Translations under genes and position numbers: made by a program
In this document: one piece after another, positions 17,893 through 27,018 of the stretch
Layout of the letters: each line of letters starts with the position of its first letter
Position numbering within the stretch: the first letter of the stretch is position 1
Origin: Flavobacterium sp. SUN052
Lineage (GTDB): Bacteria; Bacteroidota; Bacteroidia; Flavobacteriales; Flavobacteriaceae
NCBI RefSeq assembly: GCF_028867935.1
Contig: NZ_JAPQNS010000016.1
Coordinates: 62,001-126,000, forward strand
Reading direction: 5' to 3'
DNA length: 64,000 nt
The notes under the pieces: generated by a model
Databases searched by the model: none
The model's input: the letters and a program-made list of their open reading frames with translations, nothing else
Told to the model about the DNA's origin: nothing

Positions 17893-18269
17893 GGTCTTCA
17901 GAGAATTAAGAAGCTTAGGGTAAAGGCACGAGTTATCTGCCCCGCAGAAAAACTGCCGGTTCAGACCAGAAAATGACACTGTATAGTGGGGCGATTTACT
18001 TACGAACGAGTATCGCGGGTAAGATGGCTGAAAGGTAAATACTTGATACTGAAAGGCAAACTAAAGAGAAGGGTTTTGAGTAAACGGCAACGTTCCGATT
18101 CAGGGCATTGATAGGTTGATCAGCGATTGACTATTGTCGGGGAGACTTTTGCTGATAACAAGAAGAAAACCTTCTCACCAGCCAGGCGCTTCCTGAACGG
18201 ACGAGTTGACGGAGTGCGTAGGTTTTGGGTTTATTGAAACGGTAGCGGCCATGTGGCAGTTATAGTTAT
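17893..18269. other. Intergenic region between divergent genes
   Basis: This 377-bp stretch should hold the promoter of the giant-gene block (minus) and that of the YitT-family gene (plus). I looked for TAnnTTTG boxes and palindromic operators on both strands and found no convincing match; TAGGTTTTG at 18219-18227 is close to a plus-strand -7 box but has one extra base and no -33 partner. No RNA gene or ORF is supported here. Confidence 0.5.
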
Positions 18270-19133
18270 ATGAGCAGAAAGCAGACATACATCAAAGACA
18301 CTATATTGATTATAGCGGGAATTTTTTCCGTTGCCATGGGCCTGAAAGGTTTTTTACTGTCAAGCCATTTTATAGACGGGGGTGTAACAGGCATTTCTAT
18401 GCTGCTGGCCCACCTTACGGGCTGGTCGCTGTCGGTGATGTTGCCCTTATTCAACCTGCCTTTTCTAATACTGGGTTATTACCAGATTGGCCGCGATTTC
18501 GCCATCAAAAGTGCGCTGGGTATTGCCGGTTTAGCTGTGTGCATTGCGGTGGTACCCTTCCCCGATGTGACACCTGATCTGTTGTTGACGGCCATATTCG
18601 GGGGCGTATTTATTGGAGCTGGTATTGGATTGGCCATGCGGGGCGGGGCTGTGCTGGATGGCACCGAAGCAGCAGCTTTGCTCCTCAGCCGCCGGTCGGC
18701 AGTGTTGCGGGTGGGTGATATTATTCTGGTCATCAACGTATTGATATTTGGACTAGCTGCCTTTTTTCTGGGTATCGAAGTGGCTTTGTATTCGATGATT
18801 ACCTACTTCGGCGCATCGAAAGCCATCGATTTTATCGTACACGGTATTGAGGAATACACAGCTGTGATCATTGTTTCCGACAAAGCCGAAACCATCCGTC
18901 TAATGCTAACTGAAGAGTTGAAAAAGGGCGTTACTGTCTTAAAAGGCCAAAAAGGCTACGGAAAGCGTGGACACCATCGGCAGGATACCGATGTGCTCTA
19001 TTCAGTAGTAACGCGCCTTGAATTGAGTAATATTCGCGATGCCGTGGAACTCATTGACCCCAACGCGTTCATTGTTCAGCACGGCATCGACGATGCACGG
19101 GGCGGCCTGGTAAAGGGAAGGCCGCTGCACTAG
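18270..19133 (+). CDS. YitT family membrane protein (DUF2179 C-terminal domain)
   Basis: A 287-residue inner-membrane protein. The first 190 residues contain about five to six hydrophobic helices and the family-typical start (AGIFSVAMGLKGFLLSSHFIDGGVTGISMLLAHLTG), with a second signature IGAGIGLAMRGGAVLDGTEAAALLLSRR. Residues 205-287 form the soluble DUF2179 domain (KAETIRLMLTEELKKGVTVLKGQKGYG...DVLYSVVTRLELSNIRDAVELIDPNAFIVQHGIDDARGG). Length matches the family. The transported substrate, if any, is not known. It stands alone, divergent from the giant-gene block and 176 bp ahead of the metalloprotease gene. Confidence 0.92.
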   Translation: MSRKQTYIKDTILIIAGIFSVAMGLKGFLLSSHFIDGGVTGISMLLAHLTGWSLSVMLPLFNLPFLILGYYQIGRDFAIKSALGIAGLAVCIAVVPFPDVTPDLLLTAIFGGVFIGAGIGLAMRGGAVLDGTEAAALLLSRRSAVLRVGDIILVINVLIFGLAAFFLGIEVALYSMITYFGASKAIDFIVHGIEEYTAVIIVSDKAETIRLMLTEELKKGVTVLKGQKGYGKRGHHRQDTDVLYSVVTRLELSNIRDAVELIDPNAFIVQHGIDDARGGLVKGRPLH

Positions 19134-19243
19134 AATTCTGCTGGCTGAGCTGAGTAATTTAAGCTAAGTGGATGGACTGCTGAGTCAGTAGATGTCTAAG
19201 TGAATCAGAGAATTAGATATTTTTTTGTATAAAAATCTCAAAA

Positions 19244-19277
19244 TTTGGCAATTTATTGCGATGAAAAAGTAGTTTTG
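19244..19277 (+). promoter_or_regulatory. Candidate Bacteroidota-type promoter for the M43-like protease
   Basis: A -7 box TAGTTTTG lies at 19270-19277 and matches the TAnnTTTG consensus. A TTTG that could serve as the -33 element lies at 19244-19247, with a 22-bp spacer that is slightly longer than usual. The surrounding sequence is AT-rich and the start codon follows 33 bp later. Confidence 0.5.
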
Positions 19278-19309
19278 TCGGTTTCAAAAACCGTTCACAA
19301 CACATTTTC

Positions 19310-22300
19310 ATGCTGAGACTATTACCCCGCCAAAACTTACTATTTTGTTTGATTCTAATTCTATGCGTACCGCATCGATCACTATTTGCTCAAACCAATA
19401 ATTTCTCCTGCGCTGTTGATCAGGTCACAGACAAAAAGCTACTCACCGACAGTGTTTACCGCGAGTTTGTTCGGAATCTAAAGCCGAATACTGATAAGGC
19501 GGGCATTGACACCAGTACGGTATTTACCATCCCAGTAGTGTTTGTGGTCTATCACCTCGGTGAGCCCGTTGGGGCTGGCTCAAACGTGGCTACCTACGTA
19601 TTGCAGGCTCAGCTGGACCGTATGAACGATATGTATGCCGGAAAACGCCCAGACTATCTCGGTCCCGATACCCGCATCCGATTTGTAATGGCGCAACGAA
19701 CGCCTTCGTGCGGAGCCTTCGATGGGGTAGCGCGGGTCGATTCTCGAAGTGTACCCGGTTATGCTGCCAATGGGCTATCGGCCAGCGACTACCAGATGGC
19801 TACCAGTTTACGTGCGCTCATTCCCGACTACAAAAACTCCATTGCCGATCGATTCGTGGTGGTTCGGGTTATGCACCAGATAACGGGAGCCAGTGGGTGG
19901 GCCAGTAACGGGAGCGATGTTGTTTTGGGTGTTAACAGTATGACAAATGCGTTTAATACGGTGTTAGCGCACGAGATGGGCCACATACTCTACCTCAGAC
20001 ATACTTACGACGGATTTCAGGGAAATACTGGATGTCCAATTAATACTGACCCTACTACGCAGGGTGACCTGGTTAGCGACACTGACCCTCATCGGTATTA
20101 CGAGCCAGCTAACAGTTGTAATCCTGCTTCGAGAACGGCAATTAACGCGTGTACAGGCTTGCCGTTTGGTTTAATAGGTAACAATTTTATGAGTGATGGC
20201 TGCGACCGGCTCACCTTCACAAACGGGCAGCGGTTACGAATGCGGGCCTACCTGACCGATGGTCTGCGGAATCTGACCAATTCAAACTATCTGAATGCGC
20301 CCAGCCCCAACGACGTAGTGGTTCCGCTATCGTGTAGTTTGACCACCACCCCTGCCACGGGCAACTATGCACGGGGTATCAAGTCGGTACAGTTCCAGGG
20401 GATTAATAAAAAAAGCGATAATCTACCGTATCTATATGGTCATTATCAGGACTATACCTGTTCTGAACGCACTACCGTTACGGCGGGGCAATCGTACAGT
20501 ATTATAGTGGATGGATATGGCCAGTACCGCCGGGCCTATATCGATTACAACAACGACGGCATCTTTTCCGAAACGTCTGAGTTGGTCTGGTCATCAGTAG
20601 GAACCTCATCAGGGATTTCCACGGGCGTAATTACCATTCCGGCAACGGCACAAACCGACCGGATGCTGCGGATGCGGGTCATTGTGGATGAGGGTAGCAT
20701 GGCCCCCACGGCCTGTATGTTGTCTGGATTCTCTGGCAGTGGTTCTGGCGAAGTCGAAGACTACGGGTTGCGCATTGTGCCCAGCGATATTGCACGAAGT
20801 CTGTCGCTTGGCGACCTGCCCACGCCGTATTTGTGCCGGACTCAGCAGATGCTGGTGCCCATATTGCCGACGGGTACATTCGATGCGGGTAACACGTTCA
20901 CTGTGCAGCTGTCGGATGCTTCTGGCAGTTTCGATAACCCGACTGTAATTGGGAGTGGGTCCATCGCACCGATCCGGGCAACAATACCCGTTAGCCTGCC
21001 TCTTGGCGCAAACTACCGGCTTAGGGTGGTGTCGAGTAGCCCAGCTTTGGTGAGCAACAGTAGCGTAGAACTTGATCTTGACCCGGTACCGACAGCTACT
21101 ATTTCGGGCAACGGCACCATCGTGGCCGGGCAGCCCGCTAACCTGACTATCACGTTCTCGGGTCGGACGCCCTGGGATGCGGTGGTGCTGAGAAACGGTA
21201 CTGTATGGGCAAATTTTAACGGGTTGTCAAACCTTGTCAATACCTTTTCAACAACGCCGATCGGAACAAGTGTTTTTTCACTTAGTTCGGCAACGAACCG
21301 TTGCGTCACAGTGTCTGGTACTGGAACCGCAACCATCGTAGCCCCCTGTATAATTCCAACCGGCCTGAACGAATCGAGTCGGAATAACGCCGGGTTCAGC
21401 GCCAATTGGAACTGGTATAACGGTGCTACCTACGAGTTGCAATGGAAGTTAAGCACTGCGACCAGCTGGAATTCGCAATTAATCGTATCAGGCGGATACT
21501 GGAGCCTGTATTCATTGTCGGCGGGAAATATGTATGTGTGGCGGGTACGGCAGATCTGTTCAGATGGCCCGTCGGACTGGTCAGCCGAACGGAGTGTGTC
21601 GGTCGATTGCAACTCGCCTAGCGGACTGAGGGAATTAGTTACACCCAACCAGGCGCAATTGCTCTGGAACTACGGGGGGGGTGTGAATTACTCGCTACGC
21701 TGGCGCGGACAAGGCGTACCTGATTGGACAACTGTACAAATTCCGTCTAATACAACGGGTTACTTACTGTCGGGGCTGACTAATGGCAATGCTTATGAGT
21801 GGCAGCTGGCATCCGTTTGTAGTAGTACAGTTCTATCAATCTACACGCCTGTTCGTTCATTTACAGCGGGTTGCGGTCAACCCATACCCGAAGGCTACGG
21901 GAGTGTTTCAAACTCATCGGCTAGCGTGTACTGGCGAAGCATTGTAGGAGTGATTTATCAGGTGCGGTATCGGGTGGTAGGCACGTCAAGCTGGACGGAA
22001 AGCGCCACTACTACCAACTCCAGTTTATCATTATCGGGCCTAACCGGCAGCAGTACCTATGAGTGGCAAGTCCGCACGTTATGCGCCGAAGGACAGGAGT
22101 CAGGATACGTTACCGGCCAAAACTTCTCGACAAGCTGCCAGATGCCTTACTCACTGGTTGCGACTAACATAACCCTGGCCTCTGCCCAGCTTAACTGGTA
22201 CGGAGCCACTGATCTGGGTTATGAGTTACGATGGCGGGTGCAGGGCGCAACTGACTGGATAAATACTCCTCAGACAGTAGCTTCAGTGCGGACAAGTGGT

Positions 22301-24589
22301 TCTTATGTGCTAACGGAGCTGACAGCAGGTGTTGTCTACGAGTGGCAGGTTCGAACGGTTTGTTCGGGTTCGGCGGTGTCGTCATGGACCAGCAGCATGA
22401 CCGTTACGCCTGCCTGCCCCATTCCGACTGACTTACTCGAAATGGGTCTGACGGCTAATTCAGTCCGGTTTCAGTGGACAGCGCAATTGGGGGTTAGCTA
22501 CGTGGTTCAATGGCGACAACAAGGCACGGCTACCTGGCAAACATCGGCCACGCTGACCCCTAACGTCGGCTTGTATTTATCGGAACCTGTCACCGGCTTA
22601 ATTAGCGGCCTTGTTTATGAATGGCGATTACAGTCAATCTGCCCTGGCGGACAAACCAACCTAACCAGCACGCGCACGTTTGTGGCTCAGTGTACGGCCC
22701 CTGTTTACACGGGAGGAAGTTATACGAGTACATCCATAAATCTTGCATTTCGATTGGCACCCAATCAGGTGTATCAGGTGCGCTGGCGGATTGTTGGTGC
22801 CACAGAATGGACAAATAGCCCGCCCGCCGTTTCTTCGTCCTACGCACTGACCGGCCTCAGCGCACCCGCGACGTACGAATGGCGGGTGCGGAGTATATGT
22901 GCGCTAACCGATACGTCGGCCTATTCCAGCCTATACACATTCAATACCCAGTGCTACAATCCGAGCCCCTCTACGCCAACGTTCACCCGCACATCAGCCC
23001 TGCTCCAGTGGAATCAGACTTCTACGGTCAATGAAATTCGCTGGCGAACCGTTGGCAGTGCAAACTGGTCTACAACAACGGTTACCGGATCGGCGGTTAG
23101 CCTAACGGGGTTAACAACCGGCGCGACCTACGAATGGCAGGTAAGATCAGTATGTTCGGTAAGTGGAACCTCCGATTGGGTGAGTGGAGCCAACTTTACC
23201 CCTAGTTGTCCGCTGGCGGGTTCTCTCTACGAAATGTACGTAATCCATACCGCGGCTAGGTTGCAGTGGAACATTCAGCGGGGTGTTCGGTATCAATTGC
23301 AATGGCGCATAGTGGGCGATGCTGTATGGACAAGCGCAAACTCATTTACGCAGCCATTCTCAGGTACTTATCAGGATAATCCGCTGACCGGTTTAGTCTT
23401 GGGCGAAACGTACGAATGGCGGGTGCTAAGTGATTGCGATGGGGTCATGACACCTTCAACATCCCGCACTTTTGTGACCCAATGCTCGACACCAACAGGC
23501 CTTACCATGTTCGGAATATCGTCGCGGGGAGCCGGCGTTTTGTGGTCAGGGCCGAGCTCACTTAGCGGTTTGGCTTACCGGGTTCGGTATAAAGTGCAGG
23601 GATTAACTCAATGGAGCCAAACCACCGCCACTGCCGAAGCCTTCCTGTACTTAAGCAACCTGACAAACAATACGACCTACGAGTGGCAGGTGCAGGCGAT
23701 CTGCAACGGAAATGAAGGACAGTATTCCACGAGCGGAACGTTTACCACGAATTGTCAACCTGTAGAGTTGGGCCGGGTAACCTCATTTGAAACTGAAGCC
23801 CGATTGTTCTGGACATCTCTGACGGATGAACGTTTCGACCTGCGGTATCGACTCAATGGCACCACGCAGTGGACAACCGTAGCTGGCTTGGCTACCCCGA
23901 ATTATACGCTAACAGGGTTGGTAGGCAATTCCACCTACGAGTGGCAGGTGCAGACCAATTGCTCCACCTCAGCCGGGGCTACTCCTGTTGCCTCATCTAC
24001 ATTTACAACCCTTGGTGCCTGTGACCCATACGAACCTAACAACACTTATCAAACGGCTACTCCTCTGTCGGGAACGGCCTTTACTAGTGTTGGATTGTGC
24101 CTGGGTACTGGCACCGATCAGGACTGGTTTCGCTGGGAAAATAATGGACAGGTTCTGTATTTTTTAGTACGACCTTTTAGCAGTAACAGTACCGGTACCT
24201 ATCGACTTTCGGTTCAGGTAACCAATGGTTTGTTAAAACTGGTGACGCTGCCCCTCAATAACTCCGTGACGGACACGTATCTCTATCTGTATGCCGCTGA
24301 TGGTATCACCGAACTGGCCCGAAACGACGATTCTAACGGCACGCTGTTCTCCGAAATAAACTATACGTTACCATCCCCCTGTTCGGTTATGAGCACCATT
24401 AAGGCTGGCCTCTGGACAGATCCTACGGTTTGGTCGTGTAACCGGGTGCCTGCCAGTACCGATTCGGTGCAGGTGTTACATGAAGTGTCGATGCCGGTTA
24501 GTACAACAGGCATCGCCGGTCGGGTGACCTATGGGGCTGGCGGTAAGATAATTATGAATACTGGGGCAAGGCTAGTGCTGGGGCAATAG
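19310..24589 (+). CDS. Secreted M43-like metalloprotease with GEVED, ten FN3 and PPC domains
   Basis: A 1759-residue exported protein. Order of parts: signal peptide (about 1-28, ending LFAQ); metalloprotease domain with zinc ligands in HEMGHILYLRH (H221, H225, H231) and a Met-turn-like NFMSDGC near residue 310; a GEVED-type beta domain ending GEVEDYGL near 488; an Ig-like stretch; ten FN3-like modules from about 680 to 1569, nearly all ending in a YEWQV/YEWRV strand followed by Cys; a bacterial pre-peptidase-type domain (CDPYEPNN, about 1570-1690); and a C-terminal beta segment. In the zinc motif the usual Gly (+7) is replaced by Tyr228. No clear T9SS C-terminal domain is seen; the tail WTDPTVWSCNRVPASTDSV...RLVLGQ resembles a beta-helix start. 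Probably an extracellular or surface protease/adhesin. Confidence 0.88.
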   Translation: MLRLLPRQNLLFCLILILCVPHRSLFAQTNNFSCAVDQVTDKKLLTDSVYREFVRNLKPNTDKAGIDTSTVFTIPVVFVVYHLGEPVGAGSNVATYVLQAQLDRMNDMYAGKRPDYLGPDTRIRFVMAQRTPSCGAFDGVARVDSRSVPGYAANGLSASDYQMATSLRALIPDYKNSIADRFVVVRVMHQITGASGWASNGSDVVLGVNSMTNAFNTVLAHEMGHILYLRHTYDGFQGNTGCPINTDPTTQGDLVSDTDPHRYYEPANSCNPASRTAINACTGLPFGLIGNNFMSDGCDRLTFTNGQRLRMRAYLTDGLRNLTNSNYLNAPSPNDVVVPLSCSLTTTPATGNYARGIKSVQFQGINKKSDNLPYLYGHYQDYTCSERTTVTAGQSYSIIVDGYGQYRRAYIDYNNDGIFSETSELVWSSVGTSSGISTGVITIPATAQTDRMLRMRVIVDEGSMAPTACMLSGFSGSGSGEVEDYGLRIVPSDIARSLSLGDLPTPYLCRTQQMLVPILPTGTFDAGNTFTVQLSDASGSFDNPTVIGSGSIAPIRATIPVSLPLGANYRLRVVSSSPALVSNSSVELDLDPVPTATISGNGTIVAGQPANLTITFSGRTPWDAVVLRNGTVWANFNGLSNLVNTFSTTPIGTSVFSLSSATNRCVTVSGTGTATIVAPCIIPTGLNESSRNNAGFSANWNWYNGATYELQWKLSTATSWNSQLIVSGGYWSLYSLSAGNMYVWRVRQICSDGPSDWSAERSVSVDCNSPSGLRELVTPNQAQLLWNYGGGVNYSLRWRGQGVPDWTTVQIPSNTTGYLLSGLTNGNAYEWQLASVCSSTVLSIYTPVRSFTAGCGQPIPEGYGSVSNSSASVYWRSIVGVIYQVRYRVVGTSSWTESATTTNSSLSLSGLTGSSTYEWQVRTLCAEGQESGYVTGQNFSTSCQMPYSLVATNITLASAQLNWYGATDLGYELRWRVQGATDWINTPQTVASVRTSGSYVLTELTAGVVYEWQVRTVCSGSAVSSWTSSMTVTPACPIPTDLLEMGLTANSVRFQWTAQLGVSYVVQWRQQGTATWQTSATLTPNVGLYLSEPVTGLISGLVYEWRLQSICPGGQTNLTSTRTFVAQCTAPVYTGGSYTSTSINLAFRLAPNQVYQVRWRIVGATEWTNSPPAVSSSYALTGLSAPATYEWRVRSICALTDTSAYSSLYTFNTQCYNPSPSTPTFTRTSALLQWNQTSTVNEIRWRTVGSANWSTTTVTGSAVSLTGLTTGATYEWQVRSVCSVSGTSDWVSGANFTPSCPLAGSLYEMYVIHTAARLQWNIQRGVRYQLQWRIVGDAVWTSANSFTQPFSGTYQDNPLTGLVLGETYEWRVLSDCDGVMTPSTSRTFVTQCSTPTGLTMFGISSRGAGVLWSGPSSLSGLAYRVRYKVQGLTQWSQTTATAEAFLYLSNLTNNTTYEWQVQAICNGNEGQYSTSGTFTTNCQPVELGRVTSFETEARLFWTSLTDERFDLRYRLNGTTQWTTVAGLATPNYTLTGLVGNSTYEWQVQTNCSTSAGATPVASSTFTTLGACDPYEPNNTYQTATPLSGTAFTSVGLCLGTGTDQDWFRWENNGQVLYFLVRPFSSNSTGTYRLSVQVTNGLLKLVTLPLNNSVTDTYLYLYAADGITELARNDDSNGTLFSEINYTLPSPCSVMSTIKAGLWTDPTVWSCNRVPASTDSVQVLHEVSMPVSTTGIAGRVTYGAGGKIIMNTGARLVLGQ

Positions 24590-24599
24590 AACGTTCAAA

Positions 24600-24640
24600 G
24601 CAAAAAAAAGGAGCCATTGTGAGGTGGCTCCTTTTTTTGC
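24600..24640. terminator. Bidirectional intrinsic terminator
   Basis: GGAGCCA (24610-24616) pairs with TGGCTCC (24625-24631), extended by eight A on one side and seven T on the other. It sits between the converging protease and DUF1080 genes and would stop transcription from both sides. Confidence 0.92.
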
Positions 24641-24650
24641 TTTTCAGCGG

Positions 24651-25343
24651 CTACTCCTTAATCCTGATATTCCGATACCAGGCCGTGTCGCCATGACCTT
24701 GCAGGGCAATTTTGCCTTTGGCATGGGGCGTAGCGTAGGCCCATTTTGAGAACTTACTTTTGGTGACCATAGCCTTCCAGGCATCGGAGCCGTATTCGTA
24801 ATCAACCAGTTTTTTGCCATTTAACCAGTGTTCAACGTGGTTATTCTGAACCAGAATCCGGCCTTTGTTCCACTCGCCGGCGGGTTTCACAGCACTCAGG
24901 TCGCCGGGGGGAATCATATCATAGTTGGCCCCTGTTAACTGATTGTTGTTCAGTTGGATGAGCTTACCGTCTTTGTCGCGCCACTCGTAACCTTTGTCGT
25001 CGATCACCTGGAATTCAGGACCTGAGTAATAAGGCTGACTATTCTGCGGATCTTCGAGGACTTTATAAATTACTCCGCTGTTGCCCTTGGGTTGTACTTT
25101 AAATTCGAACTCCAGGTCGAAGTTCTCGTATTCTTTATCTGTGACCAGGTCGCCCTGTTTTCCATCGGTGATGAGGGCTCCGTTTTCGACACGCCAGCCG
25201 TTGGTATCTGTTTTAAGGTAGCGGTGCCAGCCGTTTGTTGTTTTGCCGTCAAACAGAGTTGTCCATTTAGCTTTTTTAGTCGGCGGAGTTGCCAGCGTCA
25301 CAGTTGCCGCTAAGAGTCCGACCAGGAAGAACGTTCGTTTCAT
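24651..25343 (-). CDS. DUF1080 (3-keto-disaccharide hydrolase-like) secreted protein
   Basis: A 230-residue exported protein. The ATG at 25343 gives MKRTFFLVGLLAATVTLA, a good signal peptide; an upstream start at 25373 adds ten unlikely residues. The body matches DUF1080: WTTLFDGKTTNGWHRY, then ENFDLEFEFKVQPKGNSGVIYKV, GPEFQVIDD, and the ending GKIALQGHGDTAWYRNIRIKE. The fold is a concanavalin-like beta sandwich; some relatives hydrolyse 3-keto-glycosides, and many are of unknown activity. It converges on the M43-like protease gene and diverges from the GH30 gene, so a role in glycan use is plausible. Confidence 0.92.
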   Translation of the reverse strand: MKRTFFLVGLLAATVTLATPPTKKAKWTTLFDGKTTNGWHRYLKTDTNGWRVENGALITDGKQGDLVTDKEYENFDLEFEFKVQPKGNSGVIYKVLEDPQNSQPYYSGPEFQVIDDKGYEWRDKDGKLIQLNNNQLTGANYDMIPPGDLSAVKPAGEWNKGRILVQNNHVEHWLNGKKLVDYEYGSDAWKAMVTKSKFSKWAYATPHAKGKIALQGHGDTAWYRNIRIKE

Positions 25344-25576
25344 ATCATTTAATTCTAAAGACCTGCTGCCCAATAAAGAGTCAAAGTCGTTGTGAAGTTG
25401 CTTTTTTATAAAAGCTCTGAACGATTAAAATTACTTGTCAGAATCATTTATTGCCACTAAATCAAACATGGCTGTGGTAGGTAAACTGGATTAAAACTGT
25501 TGTTCCGGTTAGAAACAGGTTCTGGAAGTCTCTTGTTTGTAAAGTAAACAGTATTGGTCAAAACCAGACGCTACCG

Positions 25577-27004
25577 ATGCAAGTCCGACTTCTTCACAAA
25601 TTCACCGCTTTACTTGTCGCTAACGCCCTCTTCCTGTTAGTGGGTTGTCAGCGGAATACACACCTGCGAAACGGATCGGAAGGCGTTGAGGTCTGGCTGA
25701 CAAATCCAGATCGCTCAGCCCTGTTTGTAAAGCAACCGGGCCCGCTGCTGTTCAGCACGTCAACAACCTCCTATCCAACCATCGATGTTGACGAAACACA
25801 ACGTTTTCAGTCGATCGACGGGTTCGGGTATACGCTTACTGGGGGGAGTGCCATGCTCATAAGCCGCATGGAGGCTGGTGCCAGAGCCGCTTTGTTGCAG
25901 GAGCTATTTTCAACGAAGGGTAACGGAATTGGGGTTAGTTATCTACGGGTTAGTATTGGCGCATCGGACCTGGACGACCGGGTTTTTTCGTACAACGATT
26001 TGCCCGAAGGTCAGACTGATCTCATGCTCGAAAAATTCTCCCTGGCCCCGGACAGAACTTACCTGATTCCGCTTTTGAAATCGATTCTGGCCATCGACCC
26101 AACCATTCGAATTTTAGGGTCGCCCTGGTCGCCACCAGCCTGGATGAAGACGAACAACAACGCAAAAGGGGGTAGCCTGAAACCGGACTATTACGATGCT
26201 TACGCCCAATATTTCGTGAAATACATAAAGGGAATGAAAGCTGAGGGTATCCGAATCGATGCCGTTACCATTCAGAATGAGCCACTGCATCCGGGCAATA
26301 ACCCCAGTTTGTTGATGCTACCCCAGGAGCAGGCTACGTTTATCAAAAAAAGCCTGGGGCCTGCTTTCAACGCAGCGGGCATCGACACCAAGATTATCCT
26401 GTATGACCACAATGCCGACCGCCCCGATTATCCAATCTCGATTTTGAACGATATGGAAGCCCGGAAATACGTCGATGGGTCAGCGTTTCACCTGTATGGA
26501 GGCCCGGTCACAGCGCTGTCAGAGGTACACAATGCCCATCCTGACAAAAATCTGTATTTCACGGAGCAATGGATTGGGGCACCCGGTAACCTGAAAGGCG
26601 ATCTGGGCTGGCACGTTAAGAATTTGATTATTGGAGCCACCCGCAACTGGAGCCGGACGGTGCTGGAATGGAATCTGGCCGCCGATCCTAAACAGGAACC
26701 ACACACGCCGGGTGGATGCACGGAATGCCTCGGGGCTATAACGCTAAATGGCAACACCGTAACACGTAACCCTGCCTACTATGTTGTGGCCAGTGCTTCT
26801 AAATTTGTGCGTCCCGGCTCGGTTCGTATTCAATCAAACACCTCAGAGACGCTACCTAACGTTGCATTTAAAGCGCCCGATGGCCGAAAAGTGCTGATTG
26901 TGCTGAACGCTACCGAGTCCGCCCAACGATTTAGCATTCGCGAAAAAGGCAAGCTGGTTACCGCCACTTTACCAACCGGAGCCGTAGGGACGTATGTGTG
27001 GTAA
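25577..27004 (+). CDS. Glycoside hydrolase family 30 lipoprotein
   Basis: A 475-residue predicted retaining beta-glycosidase. A signal peptide with lipobox LLVGC puts the lipidated Cys at residue 24. The catalytic (beta/alpha)8 barrel opens with QRFQSIDGFGYTLTGGSA; the acid/base is expected in TIQNEPLHPG (E235) and the nucleophile in LYFTEQWIG (E330), as in GH30 glucosylceramidase-type enzymes. The C-terminal 90 residues (NPAYYVVASASKFVRPGSVRI...GTYVW) form the side beta domain usual for the family. Likely substrates are beta-1,6- or beta-1,3-linked glucans or glucosides, but the specificity cannot be read. Divergent from DUF1080; its stop is 14 bp from the convergent helicase gene. Confidence 0.93.
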   Translation: MQVRLLHKFTALLVANALFLLVGCQRNTHLRNGSEGVEVWLTNPDRSALFVKQPGPLLFSTSTTSYPTIDVDETQRFQSIDGFGYTLTGGSAMLISRMEAGARAALLQELFSTKGNGIGVSYLRVSIGASDLDDRVFSYNDLPEGQTDLMLEKFSLAPDRTYLIPLLKSILAIDPTIRILGSPWSPPAWMKTNNNAKGGSLKPDYYDAYAQYFVKYIKGMKAEGIRIDAVTIQNEPLHPGNNPSLLMLPQEQATFIKKSLGPAFNAAGIDTKIILYDHNADRPDYPISILNDMEARKYVDGSAFHLYGGPVTALSEVHNAHPDKNLYFTEQWIGAPGNLKGDLGWHVKNLIIGATRNWSRTVLEWNLAADPKQEPHTPGGCTECLGAITLNGNTVTRNPAYYVVASASKFVRPGSVRIQSNTSETLPNVAFKAPDGRKVLIVLNATESAQRFSIREKGKLVTATLPTGAVGTYVW

Positions 27005-27018
27005 TGAATGTCGGCGTT

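Noticed and set aside
17893..18269. Small RNA or riboswitch in the 377-bp gap
   Set aside because: No conserved aptamer-like structure, strong hairpin with T-run, or tRNA-like fold was found on either strand.
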